This document shows positions 10,449 to 21,898 of a stretch of 64,000 bases of DNA, piece after piece. The notes beneath the pieces were generated by a model. That model ran no database searches, was not told where the DNA came from, and saw only the letters and a list, made by a program, of their open reading frames with translations. Source of the DNA: Portulaca oleracea (lineage: Eukaryota; Streptophyta; Magnoliopsida; Caryophyllales; Portulacaceae); the NCBI GenBank assembly GCA_029582165.1, contig CM055871.1:2673501-2737500 (forward strand), read 5' to 3'. The position numbers were made by a program, and so were the translations under genes. The first letter of the stretch is position 1, and each line of letters opens with the position of its first letter.

Positions 10449-11628
10449 TGTAGACACCGGATTTTGTACCGGTATTAGTTTTAGTTATTTGTAAAAATAA
10501 GCTAGCCGATAGTTTGGTAGCATGCAAGCCCATTTCTTTTCTAGCCCGAGAGCAAGCAAAATAGCCCGGAATTCTGATCCAACCGGTTGAGTTCGTAAGG
10601 CCAAAGCACGGTTCACTTGGCGTGAGCCCGTGCAGTTCTTGGGCCAAAGCCTGGTTCAGTATGGCAAGAACCTGCAGGTTCTTTGGGCCAAACGCACTCT
10701 ACCAAAGCTAAATTCAGTGAGTTAAAGTGCCGCGGCTAAACCTAAACCCTAAACGCACCCCCTACTTCCCCTACTCCACTATAAATTAAACCCTTTTTCC
10801 CCTTCCATAGACACCATGGTATGCTAGAGTATTGACACTAGCATATTCTCTCCATCTCTTCTCTCCCTTTGCATGCTGCTTCACTAAAGGTTAGCATAGT
10901 TGATGTAAAACATGTAGTAATCTATCGAATTCATTCTTGTTATATTTTCAATGTTTTGCATGATTTCAATGATGAATTTGTGAAATTCATATCTAATTCC
11001 TCCCTTTTAACTTTTGTTTTGCTTTAATTTAATTCTAGTAGAGTCTATTCATTGAATAGGCGGATTTGATGATTTTAATTGTCAAATTCGTAACCTTACC
11101 CCCGAATCCATCTTTGGATTCGCAGGCCGGAGTCTATATTTAAATGGTTTGTTGTTTTTCTCCTAAAATTCAACTGGCGACTCTATTTTCGTGCTTTGGT
11201 GTTTACCTTTTTTTATGATTTTTGTGACCTAATTTGTGATTAGCGCAAGGAGCATCCCGTCTTGGTTCAATTCATGAACCCAGACGGGTTTTCACCTTCT
11301 TTTCTTTTTTTTTTTTTTACCGTGGTTTCTTTTTTTTTCCTTTTCTCGTAGGATCTGCAGCCGCGAACCCGTCTTGGTTCCAGCTTTGAACCCAGACGGG
11401 TTCCTGGTGTTTTCTTCCCTTCCTTTTTGTCTTTTTCCCTTTCTTTTTTTTTTTAAAAAAAGGGTGAATCTTGGGCTCACGGCGCATAAATCTTTTTTCT
11501 TAATCTGTTAGCAAAATTATTCTTACAAGTTCAACCTTATTTAAGGTTAAGCAATCCTAGTCGGCTCCCAATCAATCACTCCTTAAGTAGCGCCGCAAAA
11601 AAGGTCATCAATTTTTTCGGGGTCTACA
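10449..11628 (+). repeat. 5' LTR of the Tat element
   Basis: 1,180 bp. Contains TATAAATTAAACC at about 10790, a telomere-like CCTAAACCCTAAA by chance, and two strong hairpins at 11256-11288 and 11365-11403 (see findings). Confidence 0.9.
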
Positions 11629-11630
11629 GA

Positions 11631-11650
11631 TTGGCGACTCCACTGGGGAC
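11631..11650 (+). other. Primer binding site of the Tat element
   Basis: TTGGCGACTCCA and the following bases start two positions after the LTR end, where a tRNA 3'-end complement (TGG...) is expected. The tRNA is probably of the arginine type reported for Ogre-like elements, but I could not check. Confidence 0.6.
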
Positions 11651-12705
11651 TTAAACTTAAAAAGAGGGTAAAACTTGAAAGAATTAAATTTTAGTGTTTT
11701 TTGTAAAAAAGGAGGAATTAATTTATTTCACATTTTTATCATTGTTTTAGGCATATTGCATACCAGGCTACTCTTGGGCCTTTATGGCTGGGGAGCACAA
11801 AAGCGTTGGTTTAGGTTTTAGAACTAGGAATCAATCCCGAGAGCGGGAGGTCACTACTTGTGGGATGCACTTACATCGCCAAGCATTTGATCTCTCCTCT
11901 CCCCGTGTTACACTCTAAAGGTTTCCTTGAAACCCAAAGAGCAACACCCCACACATTTTTCCTTGAATTCCATATAAGGAAAATGCACCGGGGCGAGAAC
12001 ATGTGGTACCCTATTCGTCTCCCTAAACCTAGAAAAACCCTGAATCTAAAGCCATGGTTAGGCTCATCCCGCATCTGTTTGTCATGTGAATTAATCCTGT
12101 AAAAAGTTGAGTCCAAGTGTCTAGCCCAAACATGAATAGAACGTCGTTCTAGCCCGCGTAGGATCAAAGAGAGTTGGACTGGCCCAAACCCAGACGGGTT
12201 TCTTTGTGCACAACCTAGTTGGACTCATTTGTGGAATCACATGCGCCTTATTTGAAAGGGAGGAATTACAGTTCAAAACCAGACGGGTTCGGGCTTGTTT
12301 TTCTTCTCCTTCCACATCGGGCCAAATCGTTACATCGCGGTCGGCCCAATCCACTTACTATTGATCCTATTCGGCCCTTTATGACGCCCCTTGAGTCAGT
12401 GTCAGTCCTGTCAGTCATCATGCTAGGTCCATATAGAGTTAGGACATGCACTCCCATAAAAGTGGGTGAGTCACCCTTATGTCAGCATGTAGGCGTCATG
12501 TCCATGTCCTAGGTTCATATAGGTCCACTAAGTCATGCATGCATTGGGCGGGTGGCGTAAAAGTTCTTTCGAGCACTAACCAGTTTCCATACAGGCAAGA
12601 TAACAGACCATCTCCGAGCCCGCATCCGTGACCCACAAATCGGCAGACTTATTCGCAATCCCACCACGCTCACGGCTCGATCCGGTGAATCCACCAATCC
12701 GGTGA
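11651..12705 (+). other. Tat element leader region
   Basis: About 1 kb between the primer site and the open gag frame. No ORF1-like frame is recognised. Contains two copies of CAGACGGGTT (12191, 12280) and a 19-bp direct repeat GATCCGGTGAATCCACC/AATCCGGTGAATCCACC at about 12679-12713. Confidence 0.6.
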
Positions 12706-15700
12706 ATCCACCATGCCGTAATCCTCGCCAACAACCTTCCGGAAAACTCGGGTGACAAGCAATTTGATGCACGGAAGAAGCAATTGCCATTTGCATGGCG
12801 GTCGAGAGGAACCAATGAGAAACTAGAAAAGAAGTTCAGTGAAAATCAACAAACCATGAATGGCATGCTGGAAGCCATTAAGCAGATCAACAAAAAGCTC
12901 GGCATCGGACTTGAGGAAGAAGAAAACTATTATGATACCGAATCTGAGGCCGAGGCAGATGATAGGGTTGGAGAGGGTCACCCCAAATCCAAAAATGGAG
13001 GCCCAAAACCTAAGTCATTTGGTGAAGTCAGGTCCAAACTTGTACTGAATAACTCCAGAACTTCGGAAGACCCCTATGTCAAAAAACTTGAGGAGAAAGT
13101 TGATATGCTCACCAGAAGGATGATGAAAGCTGATCCGACCTTCACCGACCCCTGCATGGATTTGGCCATTCCCAAACATTATGTATCGAGAATAAGGGAC
13201 AAGGTTGAGGTGCCAAACATGAAATTTAGACCCTCTGAAAATCCATCTCATCACTTGGAGGAATTCCTGAGGCTGGCTCCCCTCCATAAGGTAGATGAAG
13301 GTCTCTACACCACAGTCTTCCCTTCCACTCTAGAAGGTAAGGCCAAGGTATGGTACCAAAATCTACCCCAGCAAGTTAAGACCAACGCAGATGAGTTATT
13401 TAAAGCCTTCATAAGCCATTTCAGTCGCTTGCAGCAAAAGGAGGTCACTGTGGATGACCTAACTTCCATGAAACAAAAGGAGGATGAGTAATTCCTCTCT
13501 TATTACGAGCGATGGCACTCCATGCTATCTGAAATCGACGAGTCTGTCCCCTTTAGGATGCAACTAAGCATTTTCAGACAAGGAATTCATCCCCGCATCA
13601 CACGGCATTTTGGCTTCCAATCCATCAAAGACTTTGAGACCTTAAAGGACTTGTGTGTTCAAATTGAAGCCGCTAACAATGAGAAAAGCACACAACATTC
13701 TGGTTGGAAAGGATCTAGCTCCAACAGGAGGGCCACTAGCGCGCCTAGCCCCCCTCAGAAAACTGTTGAGACTAATTCCATCCAACGAAGGCCATTCACC
13801 CCGAGGTACGACTCTTACCACCCGCTGGATATGTCTTATGCCAGGGCATTGGAAAGGCTGGTGAAAAAGGGTATCATCCAATTGCCCCTGCCGACACCTG
13901 AACCTGATGTTAAGCCTCCGAAGTGGGATTGGAACAAATACTGCAATTTCCATCGCTGCCGAGGTCACGACACCGAAATATGCTGGTCTTTGAAAAATAA
14001 GATCGAAGGGTTAATCCGGGACGGCGTTATTCCTCCACCAAACCCGTCTCGAAAACCAAACAACAAGGAGAACCCGTTGCCTAATCACACCAATGTCGTC
14101 TTTTTGGAGAAGAACAGTTTTGATCCGTCCACTCTCATCACCGAAATGGGTCAATTTGTCCCAGTTATTCTCCCGCTTACGGAGGAACTCATCATCAACG
14201 GTGTTTGGGGCAGTGAAAGTGAAGAAAAGGGCGAAGAGTCCACTGACCATGAAGCCAATAGGCATCCATTGTACGACTCTTCTGACGAAGGAGGAGATGT
14301 GGAAGAAGTAACAATTCCCCAGGCTGCAGCCCTTACTCGGTCCGGCCGCTACTATAACAAGAATGCTACCTCGTCAGCAGCGACCCCTAATCCCGAAACG
14401 ACGGAAACCCCTACACCTCCACCAGAAGATCCTTTTCTCACACAGCTGAAGAAAACCAAGGCCGAAGTCACGATTTGGCAACTTTTGTGTGCTTCGCAAG
14501 ACCATAGGCAAATACTGCTGGATGCCTTCAATAAGCTCATGGTCCCTACCTCAGCATCACCAGAGGATATTATCTCTCACATAACCTCCGGGAAGCCTAC
14601 CATCACCTTCGGGGATGAAGACTTACTCGAGGAGGGAGGTTCTCACAACAAATCTCTTTACCTCACCGCCATGTGCTCTACTCAAACCATACCACTTGTT
14701 CTCGTGGATAATGGTTCAGCCGTCAATGTCTGTCCATGGAGAACCGCACAAAAGTTGGGAGTTCAAAAACAGCATTTGACACAAAATACTGTTCAGCTGC
14801 GCGCATACGATAACTCCCCTCGCAAGTCGCTAGGATCGATTGTGCTTCCCATCACCATGGACTACATAAGTAAGAACGTTGAATTCGTCGTTCTGGACAT
14901 CCCGGCTTCTTTCAACATGCTGTTGGGAAGGCCTTGGTTACATGAGTGCAATGCTGTCGCTTCCACCTTACACCAGAAGGTGAAATTAATCATTCAAGGC
15001 CAAGTGGTCACGATTTCAAAGAAACCCACACTCGAGATTGAACATAGCTCAGCTGACGAGGAGCTGCACAACTTTGAGATGGTAGCAGCTTTGAGCCAGG
15101 ATCAAGCTCACTTTGACTTCGATCCCTACTCAAACCCTAATATCCATGCTATATTGAGGAAGCAAGGTCATTTCCCGGGGATGCCACTTGGCCGAAATCC
15201 CAAGAACAAGTTGGCGCCAAATTTCAAAGTGTTCAAGAACAAAGGGAGGTTCGGGCTAGGCTACAAACCAACTAAGGAGGAAGTGAAACTGACGAAGCTA
15301 GCCATGGCTAAACAGAAAAGATTGGGCAATCCTCCGACCCTATACCAAGTCAAACCGTATCCACGCACTCTTAATGGACAATTCTTGAGAGAGGGTGATG
15401 ACTTCCCTTATTACGGCTTCCCAGAACCACATTACCTAAAATCTCAGGGTATCCAAGTGGCGGGGTTAGAAATTTTCAATGACTGTGCTGTCACCACAAC
15501 CGCCACATTCATCCCGCCTAGGAGAAGTCGTCCACCTTTGGAATGGACCCACCTCGCCGGAGGCAGCATTTTTGGAATGCTCTTTGGGCAAGAGGCGCGC
15601 AAGGAAGAAGTCGTCGATCCGGTCATCGCCGCATTATCCAACCCAAGCTTTTATCCAAGTCTGTTGATCGGAGAAGATGGCGGCCATCGTGAGATCACCT

Positions 15701-16059
15701 GGATCGATGATGAAGAGAACAAATTTACGCTTTCTGTAGGAGAGTCTGTAGAAGAGTCTGTCCCAAAGGTCATAGAGTCAGGTTCTAGTAGTTCTAAGTT
15801 GGTCGGGGTTAACCCAGAGTCTGTTGATGTATCCATTTCTGCATTTAATAAGATGAACATTTCTGCCTACTCGAACTGTTGTGCCAACACTGATAATAAA
15901 TATGCTGAACCTTTAAAAGACCAAAATGAATTAACAGAGGCCATGGATACATTTGAGGAAAAAATAGCGGTCATCGAAGATACCATAAGCATAAATGTAG
16001 GGACAGAAGATAACCCCCGGGAGCTCAAATTGGGTAAGTCCCTCACAGACAAGGAGTAA
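12706..16059 (+). pseudogene. gag-pro: Tat gag-protease polyprotein with one internal stop
   Basis: The frame is open from 12706; no clear start ATG is seen. Gag core: KFRPSENPSHHLEEFLRLA and GKAKVWYQNLP (about 13225-13370). A single TAA at 13489-13491 splits it (EDE-stop-FLSYYERW), same frame on both sides, so probably one CAA-to-TAA change. A zinc-knuckle-like CNFHRCRGHDTEIC lies near 13945-13985. The aspartic protease active site is DNGSAVN at about 14707. A glycine-rich GMPLGRNPKN...GRFGLGYKP block with G-patch character is near 15180-15270. The frame ends at TAA 16057-16059. It makes the particle core and processes polyproteins. Confidence 0.85.
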
Positions 16060-17176
16060 CAGGATTTCATAAAACTTCTTAAGGAGTTTAAAGATGTGTT
16101 CGCATGGTCATATGAGGACATGCCAGGTATTGACAGAGATATCGCTGAACATACCCTTCCATTATATCCCGACGCTAAGCCAGTGCGGCAAAAGGCTCGT
16201 AGAATCAAGCCAAATTGGTCAAAGAAGATCGAAGATGAGGTAATGGAACAGTTAAAAGCCAATTTTATACGGGCGGTGCACTACCCCGAATGGGTAGCAA
16301 ACATTGTTCCCGTTCCGAAGAAAGATGGGCGAGTAAGGGTATGTGTTGACTTTCGAGATTTGAACAAAGTCAGTCCAAAAGACAGCTTCCCTTTACCACA
16401 TATCGACGTCCTAGTAGACAACACTTGCGGCCATGAGCTGTTGTCCTTCATGGATGGCTACGCAGGGTATAACCAAATCAAAATGGCAGAAGAGGACATG
16501 GAAAAAACATCCTTCACCACTCCATGGGGGACGTATTGCTACACGGTAATGCCTTTCTGCCTAAAAAACGCAGGGGCCACATATCAGCGCACCGCGAATA
16601 CCCTTCTCCACGACATGATGCACAAGGAGGTAGAGGTATATGTGGATGATATGATCGTCAAGTCCAAAACCAGGGAAGAGCATCTCCCCAATCTTCGCAA
16701 GTTCTTCCTTCGATTAAGGAAATACAACATGAGGCTCAATCCCCGAAAATGCGCATTTGGGGTTACTTCAGGCAAGTTGCTAGGTTTCGTGGTCAGTCAG
16801 CGCGGGATCGAGGTGGACCCATCAAAAATCAAGGCAATTCAAGAGATGAAACCGCCTAAGACAGAGAAGGAAATTCGAGGTTTCCTTGGTCGTGTGCAAT
16901 ACATCAGCCGGTTCATTTCCAAACTCACTATGACTTGTGAACCACTATTTAAGAAGCTCAAGAAAGGAGTAAAAGTGGAATGGGATGATCAGTGTCAAGC
17001 AGCCTTTGACAAAATCAAAGAGTACTTGACCCATTCCCCTGTACTAAAGCCGCCGGTACCAGATGAGCCTCTGCTCCTTTACCTCACAATAACCAGCTCT
17101 GCGATGGGGGCTATGTTGGCTCAACAGGTAAAAGGAAAGGAGAGCGCCATCTATTACCTCGTGAAGAAATTCGGTT
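16060..17176 (+). pseudogene. pol: Tat reverse transcriptase and RNase H (first part)
   Basis: The frame continues from gag-pro after one TAA: QDFIKLLKEFKDVFAW, then RT motifs VPVPKKDGRVRVCVDFRDLN, FMDGYAGYNQI, TPWGTYCYTVMPFCLKNAGATYQ and YVDDMIVKS (catalytic YVDD near 16640). Thumb and connection follow (GFLGRVQYISRF), then the start of RNase H (SSAMGAMLAQQ). A frameshift lies near 17170-17185, where YYLVKKF should run on to YTNIEKMTLALVWA in the next frame. Ogre-type elements remove an intron near this protease-RT border; here only a stop is visible. Confidence 0.88.
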
Positions 17177-19213
17177 GTGAGTCGATACACCAACATTGAA
17201 AAAATGACTCTTGCATTGGTTTGGGCAACAAAGAAGCTTCGACATTATATGTTGTCACACACGGTGCATGTGATCGCTGAGTGCAACCCGATCAAGTTCA
17301 TCATGGAACAGCCCACAATTAATAATCGCATAGCTCGATGGGTAGTTATGTTGTCAGAGTTCAGTCTAAAGTTTGTGCCTCAAAAGTCCATCAAAGGAAG
17401 GACCATCTCGGACTTCCTGGCAGACTTTCCTTGTCAGGAACTTCCAAGCACTAATTTGGAGTTCCCAGACGAAGAAGTCTTTCATACGGACGAGATCACG
17501 TGGGAAATGTATTTTGATGGTGCTTCTAACCAAATGGGATGTGGCGCAGGGGTGCTCCTAATATTACCTGAAGGGGAGCATCATCCCGTTTCTGTTAAAC
17601 TTGAATTCGACGCGACCAACAACGCGGCCGAGTATGAAGCCTGCATCATCGGATTACAAGTGGCATTAATTATAGGAGTAAAGCACATCAGAGTGTTTGG
17701 TGACTCTAGTCTTATCATCAACCAAGCCAAGAACACCTGGAAGGTCAGAAATGAATCTTTGATGGCTTATCAACGGCGGTTGTTGGACTTTGCGACGCAG
17801 TTTGAGCACATTGAATTCAAGTACCTACCCAGAGATAATAATGAGTTGGCAGACGCCTTAGCTAAACTCTCCTCCATGATTGCTATGCCAATAGGAATTT
17901 ACGAATTTCCTATAACAATAGAGCGGCGCGACCAACCCGCCTATGTGTACTCCATAGAAGAGCCCATTGTAGACTCGAATGCATGGTTCTTCGATATTTA
18001 TACGTACTTGACAAAAGGAGATTATCCCGCTGAGGTTGATTCTAAAGGACAAAGAGCGATCAGAATGATGGCAGCACAATACTGCATCATTCACGATCGA
18101 CTTTACAAGAAGACCGCTACGGGCATTAACCTACTTTGCGTTGATACCAAGTCAGCAGAAGAATTAATGACCTCCATACATGGAGGAGAGTGCGGACCAC
18201 ACATGAATGGCAGAATGTTAGCGAAAAAGATTCAAAAGGCAGGCTATTTCTGGTCCACCATGGAGGCCGACTGTCTCAACTTCGTCAGGAAATGCGCCAA
18301 GTGTCAGGAATATGCCAATTTACGACATCAGCCATCTTCCTATCTCACTACATTGACATCCCCTTGGCCATTCTCAGTCTGGGGAATAGACATAATTGGG
18401 AAGATACATCCAACGGGCACTAGAGGGCACGAATATGTATTGGTAGCCGTTGATTACTTTACCAAGTGGGTAGAGGCTGCCTCCTATGCAAAACTCACCT
18501 CAAAGCATGTAGCTAAGTTCATCCTGAACAATAACATTTGTAGATACGGGGTGCCACACGAGATCATCAGTGATAACGGGAGCCATTTCAGGAAGGAGGT
18601 TGAAGTATTGTTGGCTAAGTATAAGATCAAGCATCACAAGTCCTCGCCCTACAGGCCCCAAACTAATGGAGCGGTAGAGGCGACCAACAAAACTCTCGCA
18701 GGGATCATTAAGAAAATGACAGTAACATACAAGGATTGGCCTGATAAGCTTCCTTTCGCCTTATGGGGATATAGAACTTCAATTCGAACAGGAACGGGAG
18801 CAAGCCCTTTTGCCTTGGTTTACGGAATGGAAGCAGTGCTTCCAGTTGAGCTCGCCATACCATCACTCCGCATACTTCGAAAGTCAACTACCGAAGTTTG
18901 AATGGGCTAGGGCGGATATGAAGAGGCGCTTATTGACGAGAGAAGGCTCAGGGCCTTACACAATGTGCACTTATATCAGGCTCGTATAGCTAGGGCTTTT
19001 AACAGGAAGGTTAAGGACCGGGTTCTTCAAGAAGGAGATTTAGTGCTTAAGGAGATGAGGGCGCCCATTCAAGATCGAGGGTAAATTTGCGCCAAATTGG
19101 AAAGGGCCTTATGTCATTAAACAAATCGCTGGGAAGCGGCCGTTTAGTCACTCTGAAGGAGAAGAATTAATCTGACCCACCAACCTGGACCAGTTAAAGA
19201 AGTTTTACGCATA
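17177..19213 (+). pseudogene. pol: Tat RNase H end, second RNase H and integrase
   Basis: Begins with the RNase H tail (IEKMTLALVWATKKLRHYM), then a separate archaeal-type RNase H: MYFDGASNQMGCGAGV, NNAAEYEA, VFGDSSLIINQ and DNNELADALA (about 17510-17860). Integrase follows with an HHCC zinc finger (H...H...CAKC, about 18180-18305) and catalytic D, D, E in GIDIIG (about 18386), ISDNGSHF (about 18570) and NGAVEATNKT (about 18670). TGA at 18899 is followed by a readable C-terminal part (ALIDERRLRALHNVHLYQAR, KFAPNWKGPYVI) in shifted frames to about 19213. Confidence 0.88.
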
Positions 19214-19628
19214 ACGAGGTCGACCGAATCGGCCAAGCAACTAGAAGGGGAATTTCTAGACACTTGGCCGTACTTAGGCAGGTTCGGGCTTCACGATGGG
19301 CCACAAGGAACCCAGACGGGTTTTGGGCCCCAGATTGGAGAAAGTTGCGCCTCAAACGGGCCCGAGTCGCGTACTGGATTTCAATTTTATAAACTGTGTA
19401 AAGGGAAGACTTCGTTGTATTAACGACTACTATTATTATTTATATAGGAGAAATTCATTACAATACTTGGTCTTTCGAATAATGTTGCAATTACTCTAAT
19501 TGTAACTAATAAAGGTTCAGCTAAAATATTATCAAAACAAAAAAAACAAAAAAAAACAAAAAAAAACAAAAAGAAAACAAAAAGAAGAAAAAATAATATA
19601 ATATAAAAATATAAATTGGCACACAGCT
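19214..19628. other. Spacer between integrase and antisense genes
   Basis: Holds one CAGACGGGTT copy (19313) and an A-rich AAAAAACAAA repeat (19530-19600). No gene. Confidence 0.6.
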
Positions 19629-21190
19629 TCAGGCCTGTTTCATCTTCTTCTTGTCAGCAGACTTTGGTCCAACCCCGGTCTCTTTGGTGTCACTAGTCCT
19701 TCCCTCAGTGTCCTTAGGACGGTATCTCTTCTTCCCATTCTCCTGAAAAGTTTTTCCTTTTTCAACAGATGTATCAGTGCTTTTCGGTGTAGGAGCCCGA
19801 GACTCCCCCATAACAACCCCGGGCAGTAACGGGCCAAGCCTGTCCTTCACGTTGGTTTTAGGGCCCAATCGATCTTTCACAGTGATCCTGGGACCCAAGC
19901 GCTGCAATACATCAGCCTTAGGGCCCGACCTATCATTGCGGTCTATGCTGGTTTCCTCGGCCCTCCTTGTTACCACCACGGCCGTCAGCCAATCTTGATA
20001 ACCAGGAACAGCCATTTCGGATACATGCGCTTTCGAAGGAGCACGGATAGTGGGCCGTTTCTCCCAATATTTCAGCCAAGATTCTACAACACTCTTCTTG
20101 AGATGGAGTAACTTCGGGGCATCATGAGTTTTGTCAAGAATACGTTGCCTCAACCCCATTTGTCTCATGCCCCGCTCTGGGAAATAGAATGTCAAGTGTG
20201 TTAAGCTTGCAACGCATACGTAGGGGTTTCTGTGATCACAAGTGATGTACTCTGGAATGTGCCAATTTTCAATCCACCACTTTATCACGATCTCTTCAGG
20301 TTTCTTTAGCAGTTTGACCCATTCGGTTACTGACCGACGCCCGGGATACTTCCTCTTGCGCTGACAGAAATTCGCCAACGCTGTTGCAGATTCCGCCTTT
20401 TCGACCAGGCTAAGGTGCTCCATTAACCAAACCTGTGCGAAAAAGTGGTTTAATAAGTTCGCAAACCCAGACAGGTTTGCTGTTGTGTAGGTAAAAAAAA
20501 AGAGAAAAAAACAAGAAAGAAAAAAAAAGAAAAAAAAAGAAAAACAAAGAAAAAAAAAGAAAAAAAAAACGTGATTTACCTGCAGAATAAGGGGGCTGCC
20601 TCGATAATCGTGCTCCGGGTCCTTGTCATCGAGACACATCAACGTTTCTCCCAGAATCACCGGTACAGGATTGTAACCACGAGCCATATCCTCCACCACG
20701 TGGATCAGATTCGCGGGACCCGTCCTTCTGCCGCCATGGTAGAAGCATAATTCTCCCAGCATGCATAACACTAGGGCCCTCACACGTACCACGGGCCCGT
20801 ACTCTAAGGTCTCAGGGGCTTGGAAGTATTCCACTATGGTTTGGAAGTGCACCTTATCCCCTATTATCGCACTCCCAATTACTCTAGAGGCGTGGCGACT
20901 CTTTATATTCCTTCCTCGCATCGATGTGATGGAGGCACTACTGATGGAGCATAATGATTCGTCCCAAGGATAGAAGACCATTCTTCAGGCAAGGGGACCA
21001 ATTCCCGCATGTTGAATCTAAACACGTGGAATTCCTTATCCCAGAAGGTTTCAGCAGCACGCAGGAAATCCCAATCTATCTTCACTTGCCTCAAACTTAG
21101 TAGAGACGTCAGCTTATACCTCCCCAATTCTCTCTTTTCTTCTTTGGACAAGGTACTTATCCAAGTGGCTAACTTCTTTTCGAAAGCCAT
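19629..21190 (-). pseudogene. Antisense gene 2 in Tat element, DUF7745-like
   Basis: Starts MAFEKKLATWISTLSKEEKR at 21190 and reads IDWDFLRAAETFWDKEFHVF and RELVPLPEEWSSILG. A frameshift near 20905-20915 leads to RNIKSRHASRVIG, GPVVRVRALVLCMLGELCF, NPVPVILGETLMCLDD and RGSPLILQ. A GT-AG intron (20433-20579, with a very long A/G-rich tract on +) joins ILQ to VWLMEHLSL. The tail is basic and low complexity, ending KKKMKQA-stop at 19629. The FWD...F.F...LVP..EEW and ILQ-VWL..H pattern resembles the DUF7745-type family common in plant retroelement-linked proteins. The assignment is by eye and function is unknown. One frameshift makes this copy broken. Confidence 0.55.
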
Positions 21191-21898
21191 GAGGTCGAAA
21201 GGACGGATTTGTTATAACGAAACCCAGACGAGTTTGTTGATTTTGTGACGGCAGCGAACTTAGACGGGTTGATGGTGGGTTTCTGGTGGAAGAAAAGCAG
21301 AGGCGCTCAGGGGATTTGTGATGGTATGTGTGGGGGAAATATGTATTTATAGCAAAAACCCAGACGGGTTTGCTTGCCCAAGGCCCAAGTAGGAAATAAC
21401 ACGTCGGTTGCCCAAGCCCAAGTAGCAACAAACCCAGACGGGTTTATGGGCCTCTATTGCCCCGTTTCTCGACCCAGTCTTTGTGGGTGGGACTCCAATT
21501 GGGCCTGAACGTCAGACGGGTTTTGGACTCGATCACGAAGCCTCTTCAGCTCTATTTTGGGTCATAATGTGGGTCCACAAGATGATTATATGTCTTCGCC
21601 GGCCCCGAAACTGTAGTTGGAACTTACTTTTTGTTTTTGTCTTTTTCGTTTGGGGAAGTGGGAGTAATCCCACCATGTAGATTGCATATCGCATTGCATT
21701 ATTGTGCATAATGGTACATGAAAATAAAAGAAGTGCATTACTTAGCATCGATACTGCATAAGTGTCACATCAGTAGTTCGCACTAGTACAAAAAAAAAAA
21801 AGAAAAAGCAAAAAAAAATCATTGCATTGCGTCGTCCTAAGTGCATACATAGCATTACATAAATTCATTGCATAAAAGACCCTGCATGTGCATCTTTC
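21191..21898. other. Spacer between the two antisense genes
   Basis: Contains five copies of the CAGACGGGTT motif or variants (21224, 21258, 21361, 21434, 21513) and GGGCC words. It could hold a promoter for antisense gene 2. No frame recognised. Confidence 0.5.

Noticed and set aside
10741..10755. Telomere-like CCTAAACCCTAAA
   Set aside because: Only about two units, and the same bases occur in the other LTR (28059-28073), so it is part of the LTR and not a telomeric repeat.
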